Part shown: in pieces, positions 1 to 7,918 of the stretch
How positions within the stretch are numbered: position 1 is the stretch's first letter
Layout of the letters: each line of letters starts with the position of its first letter
Source of the DNA: Nitrospirota bacterium
GTDB taxonomy: Bacteria; Nitrospirota; Thermodesulfovibrionia; Thermodesulfovibrionales; SM23-35
Length of the DNA: 35,584 nt
Direction: 5' to 3'
Assembly: GCA_016212245.1 (NCBI GenBank)
Contig: JACRGU010000127.1
Span: 1-35,584, forward strand
Program-made: the position numbers and the translations under genes
Notes under the pieces: model-generated
What the model saw: only the letters and a program-made list of their open reading frames with translations
The model's database searches: none
Told to the model about the DNA's origin: nothing

Positions 1-1320
1 GCAGGTGCTTACTGGAGAGGTAATGAGAAAAACAAGATGCTTCAGAGGATTTATGGGACATCATTTACAGATGAGAAGGATTTAAAGGAATATCTTAATT
101 TTCTTGAAGAGGTTAAGAAGAGAAACCACAGGAGGCTTGGAAAGGAGCTTGACCTGTTCAGTATCAGCGAAGAGATTGGAGCTGGACTTATCATCTGGCA
201 CCCAAACGGTGCGATGATAAGAAAGATGATAGAAGATTTCTGGATAAATCAACACTATATGGCAGATTACAAAATCCTTTATACACCCCATATAGCAAAG
301 CTCCAGTTATGGCAGAAGAGCGGCCATCTCGACTATTACAGGGATAATATGTATTCTCCGATGGAGATTGAAGGAATAGACTATGAGATTAAGCCCATGA
401 ATTGTCCCTTTCATATCCATGTCTATAAAACCTCATTAAGGAGTTACAGAGACCTTCCGATAAGATATGCTGAATTGGGGACAGTTTACAGATATGAACG
501 TTCAGGCGTTCTGCATGGCCTTCTACGTGTCAGAGGTTTTACGCAGGACGATGCACATATATTCTGCAGGGAAGATCAGATAGAGGATGAGATATTGAGG
601 GTGCTGGACTTCACATTGTCTATACTCAAGACATTTGGATTTAATGAGTATGATGTTTATATTTCTACCCGACCGGATGAATATGTTGGCACACTTGAGA
701 ATTGGGAGCTTTCTACAGAGGCCCTCAGGCGGGCACTCGAGATAAAAGGTCTGTCATATAACATAGACCTAGGTGCAGGTGTTTTCTATGGTCCTAAAAT
801 AGACATAAAGGTCAAGGATTCACTCAACAGGCCGTGGCAGTGCAGCACCATACAGGTTGATTTCAACAACCCTGAAAGATTTGATATGACTTACAGAGGA
901 AGCGATGGTAAAGAGCACAGACCGATAATGATACACAGGGCATTGCTGGGTTCTTTAGAAAGGTTCTTCGGGATATTGATAGAGCATTATGCAGGGGCAT
1001 TTCCTTTATGGCTTGCACCTGTGCAGGTTGAGGTTCTTACAATTGCCGAGAGACATGCCGATTATGCAGTGGCCGTGTCAGGAAGGCTAAGATCAGAAGG
1101 GATAAGGACTGAATTAAATCTTGAAAATGAAAAGGTCGGCTATAAAATTAGGAATGCAACTATGAGGAAGGTGCCATATTTGATTATAATAGGTGATAGA
1201 GAAATTTTTGAAAAAAAAATTACAGTAAGAAAACGTAGTGGTGAAAATATCGGCCCATTGATGGTAGAAGAATTTATCGGAATAATTAAAAGTGAGATAG
1301 ATGATAAGAGAACAATATAA
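1..1320 (+). CDS. thrS: Threonyl-tRNA synthetase, 5' truncated by window edge
   Basis: Charges tRNA-Thr in the cytoplasm. The reading frame is open from base 1 (AYWRG, then MLQRIYGT), so the start lies outside; 439 residues are present of about 640 usual, and the N-terminal TGS and editing domains are missing only because the window begins late. Visible are the class II catalytic core with the zinc-ligand segment MNCPFHIH, the motif 2 region (VYRYERSGVLHGLLRVRGF), DDAHIF, the motif 3 region (IHRALLGSLERFFGILIEHY) and the C-terminal anticodon-binding domain starting near LAPVQVEVL. It is the first visible gene of the thrS-infC-rpmI-rplT-pheST operon. Its TAA stop is followed directly by the infC ribosome binding site. 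Confidence 0.97.
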   Translation, partial: AGAYWRGNEKNKMLQRIYGTSFTDEKDLKEYLNFLEEVKKRNHRRLGKELDLFSISEEIGAGLIIWHPNGAMIRKMIEDFWINQHYMADYKILYTPHIAKLQLWQKSGHLDYYRDNMYSPMEIEGIDYEIKPMNCPFHIHVYKTSLRSYRDLPIRYAELGTVYRYERSGVLHGLLRVRGFTQDDAHIFCREDQIEDEILRVLDFTLSILKTFGFNEYDVYISTRPDEYVGTLENWELSTEALRRALEIKGLSYNIDLGAGVFYGPKIDIKVKDSLNRPWQCSTIQVDFNNPERFDMTYRGSDGKEHRPIMIHRALLGSLERFFGILIEHYAGAFPLWLAPVQVEVLTIAERHADYAVAVSGRLRSEGIRTELNLENEKVGYKIRNATMRKVPYLIIIGDREIFEKKITVRKRSGENIGPLMVEEFIGIIKSEIDDKRTI

Positions 1321-1334
1321 ATGGAGGTGAGAGT

Positions 1335-1829
1335 ATAACCAGAGATATAAGGGTCAACGAACAGATAAGGGCTAAGGAGGTTAGATTGATAGATGTTGAT
1401 GGGAAACAGCTTGGCGTTATGAGAGTAAGCGATGCATTGACAATTGCGGAGGACAGAGAGTTAGATCTCGTAGAGGTAGCAGCAAATGTTAACCCGCCGG
1501 TTTGTAAGATACTCGATTTCGGAAAATACAGGTATCAATTAAGCAAGAGACAGACACAGAGGAAGACAATAGAGATTAAGGAGGTTAAGATCAGGCCTCA
1601 GATAACAGAACATGACCTTGGGTTGAAGGTGAAAAATATCAGGCGTTTTCTTGATGAGGGTAATAAGGCAAAGGTGACGATGTTTTTTAAAGGGAGGGAG
1701 ATTATCAGGCCTGAACTCGGTATGAAGGTATTTGAGAAGATATCACGGTTACTTACCGGAAAGTTTAACATTGAACAGGCACCAAAACTTGAAGGTAATC
1801 ACATAACAATGGTTATAGCACCGAAATAG
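1335..1829 (+). CDS. infC: Translation initiation factor IF-3, probable AUA start
   Basis: IF-3 binds the 30S subunit and checks start codons. The conserved N-terminus ITRDIRVNEQIRAKEVRLI is encoded from 1335, and no ATG, GTG or TTG precedes it in frame after the thrS stop. A strong Shine-Dalgarno (GGAGGTG, 1323-1329) sits five bases before an ATA codon at 1335, so initiation at AUA is the simplest reading (164 residues, normal length). The first standard start, TTG at 1386, would remove the conserved N-terminal stretch. Non-AUG infC starts are established (AUU in E. coli), where IF-3 represses its own synthesis. A five-codon ORF (1321-1338, MEVRV) overlaps the AUA and might couple translation to thrS. 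N domain about residues 1-80, C domain from about 90 to VIAPK. Confidence 0.93.
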   Translation: MTRDIRVNEQIRAKEVRLIDVDGKQLGVMRVSDALTIAEDRELDLVEVAANVNPPVCKILDFGKYRYQLSKRQTQRKTIEIKEVKIRPQITEHDLGLKVKNIRRFLDEGNKAKVTMFFKGREIIRPELGMKVFEKISRLLTGKFNIEQAPKLEGNHITMVIAPK

Positions 1830-1837
1830 GGGGATAG

Positions 1838-2035
1838 ATGCCAAAATTGAAAACACATAGAGGTGCTGCCAAGAGATTTAAGATTACGGCTAATGGCAAG
1901 ATTAAGAGGAGAAAGGGATACAAAAGCCATCTTCTTACAGGAAAATCTGCAAAAAGGACAAGAGGTCTCAGGGCAGCTACTCTGGTTTCAGATAGCGAAT
2001 ATGTTAATATTAAAAGACTTTTACCATATAAGTAG
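1838..2035 (+). CDS. rpmI: 50S ribosomal protein L35
   Basis: Small basic large-subunit protein of 65 residues, the normal length. It opens with MPKLKTHRGAAKRF and carries the family's KRRKGYKSHLLTGKSAKR core. It starts eight bases after infC with GGGGGA just upstream, in the conserved infC-rpmI-rplT order. In other bacteria L20 represses this operon by binding mRNA near rpmI; the spacer after rpmI here can fold from inverted heptad repeats, but I see no sequence proof of the same control. Confidence 0.97.
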   Translation: MPKLKTHRGAAKRFKITANGKIKRRKGYKSHLLTGKSAKRTRGLRAATLVSDSEYVNIKRLLPYK

Positions 2036-2036
2036 A

Positions 2037-2125
2037 AAACAGTGAATAGTGAACAGTATTTAGTGAATAGTAAAAATGTCTCTAACTATCAACTGTTCAC
2101 TGACGACTATTCACTATATAAGTAG
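2037..2125 (+). repeat. Heptad repeat tract, inverted arms, rpmI-rplT spacer
   Basis: The spacer is built from 7-bp units of the AGTGAAT/AGTGAAC/AGTATTT type, followed after about 35 bases by the complementary type (TTCACTG, TTCACTA). The arms GTGAATAGTGAACAGT and ACTGTTCAC...ACTATTCAC can pair into a long imperfect hairpin ending shortly before the rplT ribosome binding site (GGAGGGA). Confidence 0.8.
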
Positions 2126-2134
2126 GAGGGATGG

Positions 2135-2497
2135 ATGCCGAGGGTAAAAGGTGGATTTAAAACAAGGAGAAGAAGGAAGAAGATATTAGAGAGGGCAAAG
2201 GGCTACTACGGAGCTAAAAGTCGTCTTTACAGGGTTGCTACAGAAGCTGTTGATAAGGCACTGCAATATGCATACAGGGACCGTAAGGTAAAGAAGCGTG
2301 AATTCCGATCGCTCTGGATTATCAGGATAAATGCTGCCGCACGTGCACTCGGACTGAGTTACAGCCAGTTTATGTCCAGACTGAAAAAGGCAAATATTAC
2401 ATTAAACAGGAAGGCACTTGCGGATATGGCTTACAATGACCCATTTGCTTTCAGTCAACTTGTAGAGACTGTAAAGACAGTGACAAGTGACGAGTGA
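2135..2497 (+). CDS. rplT: 50S ribosomal protein L20
   Basis: Large-subunit assembly protein and usual autoregulator of this operon. 120 residues, with MPRVKGGFKTRRRRKKIL and the AKGYYGAKSRLYRVATEAV and RDRKVKKREFRSLWIIRINAA blocks. It has a strong ribosome binding site (TAGGAGGGATGG). The last residues (KTVTSDE) and the stop codon lie in AGTGACA-type heptads that also occur after tRNA-Ser at 30.87 kb, so the C-terminal tail and stop appear to have been supplied by a repeat element. The fold core is intact. Confidence 0.97.
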   Translation: MPRVKGGFKTRRRRKKILERAKGYYGAKSRLYRVATEAVDKALQYAYRDRKVKKREFRSLWIIRINAAARALGLSYSQFMSRLKKANITLNRKALADMAYNDPFAFSQLVETVKTVTSDE

Positions 2498-2601
2498 CAA
2501 GTTGACACAGTTTCTTGAGTTTATTGAGTCTCTTGGGTTTTAATAACTCAATGAACTGTGTAAACTCAATAAACCCCGTAACCCTAACGGAACTCGTTAG
2601 T
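2473..2601 (-). repeat. Dispersed ~130-bp element, copy A
   Basis: The segment from TAAAGACAGTGACAAG to CCTAACGGAACT recurs at 30869-31007 in the opposite orientation for its inner part. The inner 2480-2575 region matches the reverse complement of 30921-31007 over about 90 bases with few substitutions and one gap of about 11 bases; the block from AGTTATTAAAACCC to AAGAGACTCAA is identical. It starts inside the end of rplT and fills the rplT-pheS spacer. No ORF is evident. Confidence 0.85.
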
Positions 2602-2611
2602 CGTTATTGTT

Positions 2612-3625
2612 ATGCTTGATATCATCCCTCTCAAAAAGGCATTCCTCGATGAATTGAATTCTATCACCAATCTATCTGAGCTCCAGCAGCTAAGGGTAAA
2701 ATACTTGGGTAAAAAGGGGCTTGTTACTTCAAAACTCAAGACCCTTTCCACAGTCTCCCCTGAGTTAAGACCAGCATACGGTAGAGCAGTAAATGAAGTT
2801 AAAGACTATATTGAAGAGGAGGTAAAGAAGAGAGGGTCTCTCCTAAAAAAAGAAGAACATAAAAAGCGCATCCTTTCAGAGGCTATAGACATGACTCTGC
2901 CAGGTAAGTTTACACCATTCGGAAGGGAACATCCAATCAATAAGGTCCTTTATGAAATTATAGATATCTTCATATCAATGGGATTCGAGGTTGAAGAAGG
3001 CCCTGAGGTAGAATTCGACTATTATAATTTTGAAGCATTAAACATGCCGAAGGACCATCCTGCGAGGGACATGCAGGACACATTTTATATCTCTGAGGAT
3101 ATTATCCTGAGGACTCATACCTCACCTGTCCAGATAAGAGTTATGGAAAAGAGAAGGCCACCCTTGAAGATTATCGCTCCGGGCAAAGTTTACAGGTGTG
3201 ATGTAGATATATCCCATACACCGATGTTCCATCAGGTAGAGGGATTCATGGTTGATACAGATATCGCCTTCAGTGATCTCAAGTGGGTACTGGAATCATT
3301 TATCCATAGCATTTTTAGTGTAGAGACGCCTGTTAGGTTCAGGCCGAGTTTTTTCCCTTTTACAGAGCCAAGCGCTGAGGTGGATATCGGTTGTACCTTC
3401 TGTGCCGGGAAGGGATGCAGGGTATGCAAGAACACAGGATGGCTCGAGATATTAGGTGCGGGTATGATAGATCCGAGGGTTTTCGAAATGGTTGGGTATA
3501 ACCCTGAATTATATACGGGTTTTGCCTTTGGAATGGGTGTGGAAAGGGTAACTATGCTCAAATATTCGATAGATGATATAAGGCTGTTTTTTGAGAATGA
3601 TATGAGGTTTTTAAAACAGTTTTAG
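2612..3625 (+). CDS. pheS: Phenylalanyl-tRNA synthetase alpha subunit
   Basis: Catalytic alpha subunit of the alpha2beta2 PheRS. 337 residues, normal length. It has an N-terminal coiled-coil arm (about 1-85), then the class II core: FTPFGREHPINKV, GFEVEEGPEVEFDYYNFEALNMPKDHPARDMQDTFY, motif 2 around IAPGKVYRCDVDISHTPMFHQVEG and motif 3 GFAFGMGVERVTML. A CX2C...CX2C cluster (CTFC, CRVC) precedes GWLEILG, as in many bacterial PheS. The ribosome binding site before ATG 2612 is weak because repeat element A occupies the spacer; a different upstream start is possible but unsupported. Confidence 0.97.
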   Translation: MLDIIPLKKAFLDELNSITNLSELQQLRVKYLGKKGLVTSKLKTLSTVSPELRPAYGRAVNEVKDYIEEEVKKRGSLLKKEEHKKRILSEAIDMTLPGKFTPFGREHPINKVLYEIIDIFISMGFEVEEGPEVEFDYYNFEALNMPKDHPARDMQDTFYISEDIILRTHTSPVQIRVMEKRRPPLKIIAPGKVYRCDVDISHTPMFHQVEGFMVDTDIAFSDLKWVLESFIHSIFSVETPVRFRPSFFPFTEPSAEVDIGCTFCAGKGCRVCKNTGWLEILGAGMIDPRVFEMVGYNPELYTGFAFGMGVERVTMLKYSIDDIRLFFENDMRFLKQF

Positions 3626-3691
3626 CCAAAGATTATGGTAATTAAGGAGGGTATAGTATTTGAGCGGTTTTGAATTTAGGATTTAACAGAG

Positions 3692-5776
3692 ATGCGTGTA
3701 CCATTTGAATGGTTAAGGGAATTTGTTGATATCTCAGCTTCTCCTGAAGAGGTAGCAGAAAGACTTACCATGGTCGGATTTGAGGTTGAGGCAATGGAGT
3801 CTGTAAAAGACGATACTGTTTTTGAGGTTAATGTTACGCCGAACAGGCCTGACTGTCTCAGTATACTCGGTATTGCGAGAGAGGTATCTGTAGCCTTTAG
3901 GGTTCCTCTGAAAATACATGTATGCGAGATTAAAGGGGAGCTGCCTCTTTCTGATTTTTCTGTTGAGATTTTTAACCACGAGCTCTGCAGTAGATATGCA
4001 GGCAGGGTAATAAAAGATGTGAGGATTTCTGATTCTCCTGAATGGATTAAGACACGGCTCGAGAAGTGCGGCATAAGGGCTATAAATAGTGTTGTTGATA
4101 TTACAAACTATGTTCTTTTAGAGTTTGGGCATCCACTCCATGCATTTGATGCTGATACAATCAATGGTAAAAAAATAAAGGTTGGCATGCCAGATACTGT
4201 ACTCCTCCAAACTCCAAACTCCAAACTCCAAACTAAAATTAAGACACTCGATGGTGTTGAGCGTGAAATATTAGGAGACTCTCTTCTGATATGGGATGCT
4301 GAAAATCCCATAGCCGTTGCTGGAGTTATGGGTGGGCTGGAAACAGAAGTCAATGACTCCACAGCGAATGTATTTCTTGAAAGTGCATATTTTGAGCCTT
4401 TTTCGATCAGGAGGACATCAAAGAGGCTGAATCTCATAAGCGAGTCTTCCTACAGGTTTGAAAGGGGGGCTGATATAGAGTTTCTTGAGAAGGCCCTCAA
4501 CAGGGCAGCCCTCATGATAAGGGAAATTGCTGGAGGAACTATATATGAAATAATAGATGTGTATCCAGTGAGATATGTGCCTGAACCTATAAAGATAAGA
4601 TACGATAGGATTAATAGAATCTTAGGGACAGAGATCTCGAATGCTGATATGCTCAAGATCCTGAAGAAGCTGGGCATTACCACAGAGGATAAGGGAGATT
4701 TTTTTATTGTATATCCCTCTGCATACAGGCGTGACATTAAGAGAGATAGTGATGTAGCTGAAGAGATAGCGAGGTCTTACGGCTATGATAGAATTCCATC
4801 GAGGATTCCGAGGAGCCCTCTTTCTTCAGGAAAGCTGGATAAAAAGATGATGAATATCATTCGGATAAGGGAAGCTATGAGAAAATCAGGATTCACAGAG
4901 GTTATTAATTACAGTTTTATGAGTCCATCGAGTCTCGATGTGATTGCCGTCCCTCAGGCTGACAGGAGGCGGAATGTTATTGTCATAAATAATCCTTTAA
5001 GACAGGATGAATCCCTGCTGAGGACAACACTGATTCCAGCCTTGATTGGAAACTTTAAATATAACCTGGATAGGGGGATAAGAGATATAAGGTTCTTCGA
5101 GATATCGAGTGTCTTTGAGGATATTGGGAGGCCCCTTCCATTAGAAGAGTTAAGGCTTGGAGGTATATTCTACAGGGATAAGACCCCTTCTCTATGGAAG
5201 GAGGATGTAGAGGGATTCTTTATCACAAAGGGTGCTATCGAATCCATGTTTGAAGAGTTAAAGATAAATGAATATTCATTCTCCTCATCTTCAGAGCTAT
5301 TTCTACATAAAGGCCAGGCATCTGATATATATGTTAGAGGCGCTTATGCGGGATACCTCGGGGTCCTCGGACCAGAAATAGTAGAAAGGCTTGATTTAAA
5401 GAAACAGAGACCGGAGATTGTTGTATTCGAACTTAACCTCGATCTGCTTTTGACACTCATACCTGATTCGATAAAATATAACGAGATACCGAGGTATCCC
5501 TATGTGGAGCGTGATATTGCCATTATTGTTGATGAAAGCCTCTCTGCTTCTGAGATTAAAGAGATCATCAGAACTTTCCCCTCAGAACTCATAGAAGAGG
5601 TTTCAGTCTTCGATTCCTACAGGGGAAGCAATATCCCTGAAGGGAAGAAAAGCCTCGCATTCAATATCAGGTACAGGGCGAAGGACAGGACACTGACCGA
5701 CGATGAGGTTGAAGAGCTTCATGCCTCACTTGTGGAGCATATACTTGAGAAGACAGGTGGGGAACTGAGAAGGTAA
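3692..5776 (+). CDS. pheT: Phenylalanyl-tRNA synthetase beta subunit lacking the B2 tRNA-binding insert
   Basis: Beta subunit of PheRS. 694 residues against about 790-800 in typical bacteria. The N-terminus (PFEWLREFVDISASPEEVAERLTMVGFEVEAME) runs almost directly into FEVNVTPNRPDCLSILGIARE, so the EMAPII/OB-fold B2 insert of about 100 residues is absent. The remaining domains follow: B3/B4 editing region with ITNYVLLEFGHPLHAFD and VMGG, B5 (SSYRFERGAD onward), the synthetase-like core and the C-terminal FDX-ACB anticodon domain (YPYVERDIAIIVDE to HASLVEHILEKTGGELRR). A perfect ACTCCAA repeat is inserted near residue 175. The best Shine-Dalgarno (AAGGAGGG, 3644-3651) is about 40 bases before this ATG, separated by sequence shared with 17162-17178. 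Confidence 0.96.
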   Translation: MRVPFEWLREFVDISASPEEVAERLTMVGFEVEAMESVKDDTVFEVNVTPNRPDCLSILGIAREVSVAFRVPLKIHVCEIKGELPLSDFSVEIFNHELCSRYAGRVIKDVRISDSPEWIKTRLEKCGIRAINSVVDITNYVLLEFGHPLHAFDADTINGKKIKVGMPDTVLLQTPNSKLQTKIKTLDGVEREILGDSLLIWDAENPIAVAGVMGGLETEVNDSTANVFLESAYFEPFSIRRTSKRLNLISESSYRFERGADIEFLEKALNRAALMIREIAGGTIYEIIDVYPVRYVPEPIKIRYDRINRILGTEISNADMLKILKKLGITTEDKGDFFIVYPSAYRRDIKRDSDVAEEIARSYGYDRIPSRIPRSPLSSGKLDKKMMNIIRIREAMRKSGFTEVINYSFMSPSSLDVIAVPQADRRRNVIVINNPLRQDESLLRTTLIPALIGNFKYNLDRGIRDIRFFEISSVFEDIGRPLPLEELRLGGIFYRDKTPSLWKEDVEGFFITKGAIESMFEELKINEYSFSSSSELFLHKGQASDIYVRGAYAGYLGVLGPEIVERLDLKKQRPEIVVFELNLDLLLTLIPDSIKYNEIPRYPYVERDIAIIVDESLSASEIKEIIRTFPSELIEEVSVFDSYRGSNIPEGKKSLAFNIRYRAKDRTLTDDEVEELHASLVEHILEKTGGELRR
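4204..4238 (+). repeat. In-frame heptad tract inside pheT
   Basis: Three perfect ACTCCAA copies (4211-4231) flanked by degenerate units (CCTCCAA, ACTAAAA). They encode a polar LQTPNSKLQTKIK-type segment between MPDTVL and TLDGVERE, a loop position where PheT normally has only a short connection. Confidence 0.85.
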
Positions 5777-5811
5777 ACCCCGTTAGAAGAGCTTCGTCTT
5801 TCTAACGGGGT
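5777..5811 (+). terminator. Hairpin directly after pheT
   Basis: Arms ACCCCGTTAGA-AGA and TCTTTCTAACGGGGT pair with one bulge around a GCTTCG loop immediately after the pheT TAA. It probably ends or protects the pheT transcript. There is no U-run, so intrinsic termination is uncertain, and similar GTTAGA hairpins occur at 21700. Confidence 0.45.
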
Positions 5812-5817
5812 AAACCA

Positions 5818-5846
5818 TTGACACTTTATATATTTTCGAGTATAAA
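5818..5846 (+). promoter_or_regulatory. Sigma70-type promoter of the cytochrome gene, possibly leaderless
   Basis: TTGACA (5818-5823), a 17-bp spacer, then TATAAA (5841-5846). The cytochrome ATG at 5854 is only seven bases after the -10 box and has no Shine-Dalgarno, so transcription would start at or within a couple of bases of the ATG. Confidence 0.75.
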
Positions 5847-5853
5847 TTAGACA

Positions 5854-6879
5854 ATGAATAGAGCTATAAAATTTTTCTCTGTATGTTTTTTACTTATTAT
5901 CCTGCCAATCTTAGGATGTACCTATCTTAAGACCTCAAGACCTATCCTTCCTATAAAAGAATACGAAAAGATGATTGTGGGGAGATTTGACGCTGAGTAT
6001 GTTGGCACTGACAGGTGTCTTTCAGCCTGTCATGCCCATGATAGGATAAGGGCATCTTTTGATGTAAGCACAATGGGGGTTCAGCTCTCGAGAGAGTCAG
6101 GCCTTCCGCTTGTAAACTGCGAATCCTGCCATGGCCCTGGAAGCTTAGCAATAAAGGATATAACCTTAGAAAGGGTAAGGGCTGATGAGGAGAAAGGAAT
6201 AAAGACGACATGCGACTACAAGACCCTTATTGATATCAAAAACCTGCCTGCCCCTGCCCAATCACTTATCTGTCTGAAATGCCATACAGGTAATGCAACC
6301 TTTAATCTTCATAACTGGAATGCAGGTATCCATGCTATAAATGATGTCTCATGTCTCGATTGTCATGATATCTGTAAAACCTTTAAAGCTGGTAGTCCTG
6401 ACCTGAAGGTGAGGCCGAGGGATACGGCTGAGATGTGCTATAAATGCCATACCCATGCGAGGGCTGAATTTATGCTTCCGAGCCATCATCCTGTTCCTGA
6501 GAGAAAGGTCTTCTGCACAAGCTGTCATGACCCCCATGATGGTGGTAGTGAAAAACCATTCAGGAGGTCAACTATCAAGGATACATGCACATACTGCCAT
6601 GTAGAAAAGGCAGGGCCATTCGTCTTTGAACATGGCGGTTTAACAGATGACTGTATGGCATGCCACAGCAGCCATGGTTCTCCTAATAATAACCTTCTTA
6701 ATGTCAGGATGCCATTTCTATGTCTCCAGTGTCACGAGGGTCATGTTGTCAGCAGGGATGGGACTCCAACTATAGCGGAATCAAAGAGGGCCTTTTACAC
6801 AAGATGTACAGACTGTCATCCAACAATTCATGGAACAGATATTCCATCAGCAGGTGGAAGAGGAAGTTTTACACAATGA
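5854..6879 (+). CDS. Lipoprotein decaheme c-type cytochrome (DmsE/MtrA type)
   Basis: Predicted periplasmic-side electron carrier that would fill an outer-membrane porin conduit. 341 residues. It has a lipoprotein signal with lipobox LPILGC (Cys22). Nine CXXCH motifs are visible (CESCH, CLKCH, CLDCH, CYKCH, CTSCH, CTYCH, CMACH, CLQCH, CTDCH), and a tenth site near residue 55 is CX3CH (CLSACH) where the family has CXXCH in the YVG-D-C context. Hallmarks such as GLPLVNCESCHGPGS, HHPVPERKVFCTSCHDPHD and the terminal IHGTDIPSAGG fit the DmsE/MtrA decaheme family. The next gene encodes an MtrB/PioB-like barrel, the usual partner. No extracellular MtrC-like cytochrome is in view. The electron acceptor is unknown. 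Confidence 0.88.
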   Translation: MNRAIKFFSVCFLLIILPILGCTYLKTSRPILPIKEYEKMIVGRFDAEYVGTDRCLSACHAHDRIRASFDVSTMGVQLSRESGLPLVNCESCHGPGSLAIKDITLERVRADEEKGIKTTCDYKTLIDIKNLPAPAQSLICLKCHTGNATFNLHNWNAGIHAINDVSCLDCHDICKTFKAGSPDLKVRPRDTAEMCYKCHTHARAEFMLPSHHPVPERKVFCTSCHDPHDGGSEKPFRRSTIKDTCTYCHVEKAGPFVFEHGGLTDDCMACHSSHGSPNNNLLNVRMPFLCLQCHEGHVVSRDGTPTIAESKRAFYTRCTDCHPTIHGTDIPSAGGRGSFTQ

Positions 6880-6924
6880 ACCCATCATGCCAACAAGTCT
6901 ATACGTACGAAAGGGAATAAAAAT

Positions 6925-7060
6925 GTCATTCCCGCGCAGGCGGGAATCCAGACGTCGTCCCCCGTATCAAGTACGGGGCAGGCTCTGCGAAACTTGTCCC
7001 TGCGGAAGCAGGGAGCAGGGAACTATACAAAAGGAATTGGATTCCTGTTTTCACAGGAAT
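6925..7060 (+). repeat. MITE-like inverted-repeat element, copy 1
   Basis: Begins GTCATTCCCGCGCAGGCGGG and ends with the TGTTTTCACAGGAAT arm. It contains a CCCCGTA-TCAAG-TACGGGG hairpin and the core CTATACAAAAGGAATTGGAT, shared with 10125-10243. It fills the cytochrome-porin spacer; no convincing gene lies here. Confidence 0.85.
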
Positions 7061-7129
7061 AACAGATTAGGAGTATTTCCAGGTGAAATATATTAAAAAA
7101 GTAGCAGTGCAGCAGAGCAACAATACGGT

Positions 7130-7918
7130 ATGTTTCTTTTTCTACTGTATCCTCTTACTGTTTACTGTTCACTGTTTCCTGCCTATGCTGAAGAGCCAGA
7201 CGAAGAGTATGAGGTAGAAGAAGAGATTACGCTCGAATATGTTTATGAGGAAGAGGTCCCGAAGATTAAACCCCAATTTAAAGTCAAATTAGGCTATGGG
7301 ATTGTGGATGAAAGTGGTTCTGGAAGGGCTGGCGAATTCGATTATCTCCATTCCTCTCTCACAGGTGGCCTCAAGCTTACAGCGTACCCTCTTCCACACA
7401 GGATCGAGCTTGAGTATGAAGGTCTGAATATAAAGGACTTTTATTCTGAGATAGCTTATGCATACAAAGACATATTCCTTTCGAGGCTTATATCCACAGG
7501 ACTCTATCATAACCTCGACCATTACTATTACCCGACCCCGTATGGTGTAAATTTAGAGTCCCCACCACGTGTCCTGATGTATAACGACAGAGACTCTGAG
7601 GACAAATATGGTGTAAGGGTGGATATGCATTATCTATTCTTGAGATTCAAGATACCTGACTTCCCCCTGCATCTGTATTTAGATGGGAAGCTTTATGAGA
7701 AGGAAGGGACAAAACAGCAGAGGTTTCTCAGCGGTTATCATGGAAACATAGAGATGGTCTCAAGGACAAGAAGTATAGATTTTAGAACAGAAGAGGTTAC
7801 TATAGGTACTAATAGCCACCTCGGACCAATAGAGATTGACCTCAGCCATTATGAAAGAAACTTTAATGTTAAAGGTGATAGGGTCCTCTATGACAACTTT
7901 CCTGCTACTGCGGGGTAG
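7130..7918 (+). CDS. MtrB/PioB-like outer-membrane porin, N-terminal part (frameshifted)
   Basis: N-terminal part of the beta-barrel that would sheath the decaheme cytochrome. From ATG 7130 it has a hydrophobic leader ending in an AYA-E type cleavage site, then an acidic stretch and barrel-like strands with the GTNSHLGPIEIDLSHYERNF segment typical of decaheme-associated porins. It stops at TAG 7916-7918 in a GCGGGGTAGGG context, and the downstream frame continues the same protein. ATG 7130 has no ribosome binding site and its leader lacks positive charge. A better start, GTG 7083 with AGGAG nine bases upstream (MKYIKKVAV...), is in another frame across a heptad tract. It may be a decayed or switchable gene, or carry a sequence error. 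Confidence 0.7.
   Translation: MFLFLLYPLTVYCSLFPAYAEEPDEEYEVEEEITLEYVYEEEVPKIKPQFKVKLGYGIVDESGSGRAGEFDYLHSSLTGGLKLTAYPLPHRIELEYEGLNIKDFYSEIAYAYKDIFLSRLISTGLYHNLDHYYYPTPYGVNLESPPRVLMYNDRDSEDKYGVRVDMHYLFLRFKIPDFPLHLYLDGKLYEKEGTKQQRFLSGYHGNIEMVSRTRSIDFRTEEVTIGTNSHLGPIEIDLSHYERNFNVKGDRVLYDNFPATAG
7155..7182 (+). repeat. Heptad tract in the porin signal peptide
   Basis: Units TTACTGT, TTACTGT, TCACTGT, TTCCTGC encode the hydrophobic core of the leader (LTVYCSLFP in one frame, LLFTVHCFLP in another). The well-formed GTG start and the mature protein are in different frames across it. Confidence 0.75.

Noticed and set aside
1863..2045. Second open frame over rpmI
   Set aside because: Out-of-frame shadow of L35 with no ribosome binding site.
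2037..2125. CRISPR-like array in the repeat-rich spacers
   Set aside because: Units are 7 bp, contiguous and degenerate, with no spacers of constant length and no cas genes.
5777..5811. Certain intrinsic terminator after pheT
   Set aside because: No U-run follows and the hairpin resembles one in the purM leader, so only a tentative call was made.
6830..7096. Open frame across the cytochrome end and the repeat element
   Set aside because: It overlaps the cytochrome in another frame and then reads the MITE-like repeat; no ribosome binding site and no family pattern.
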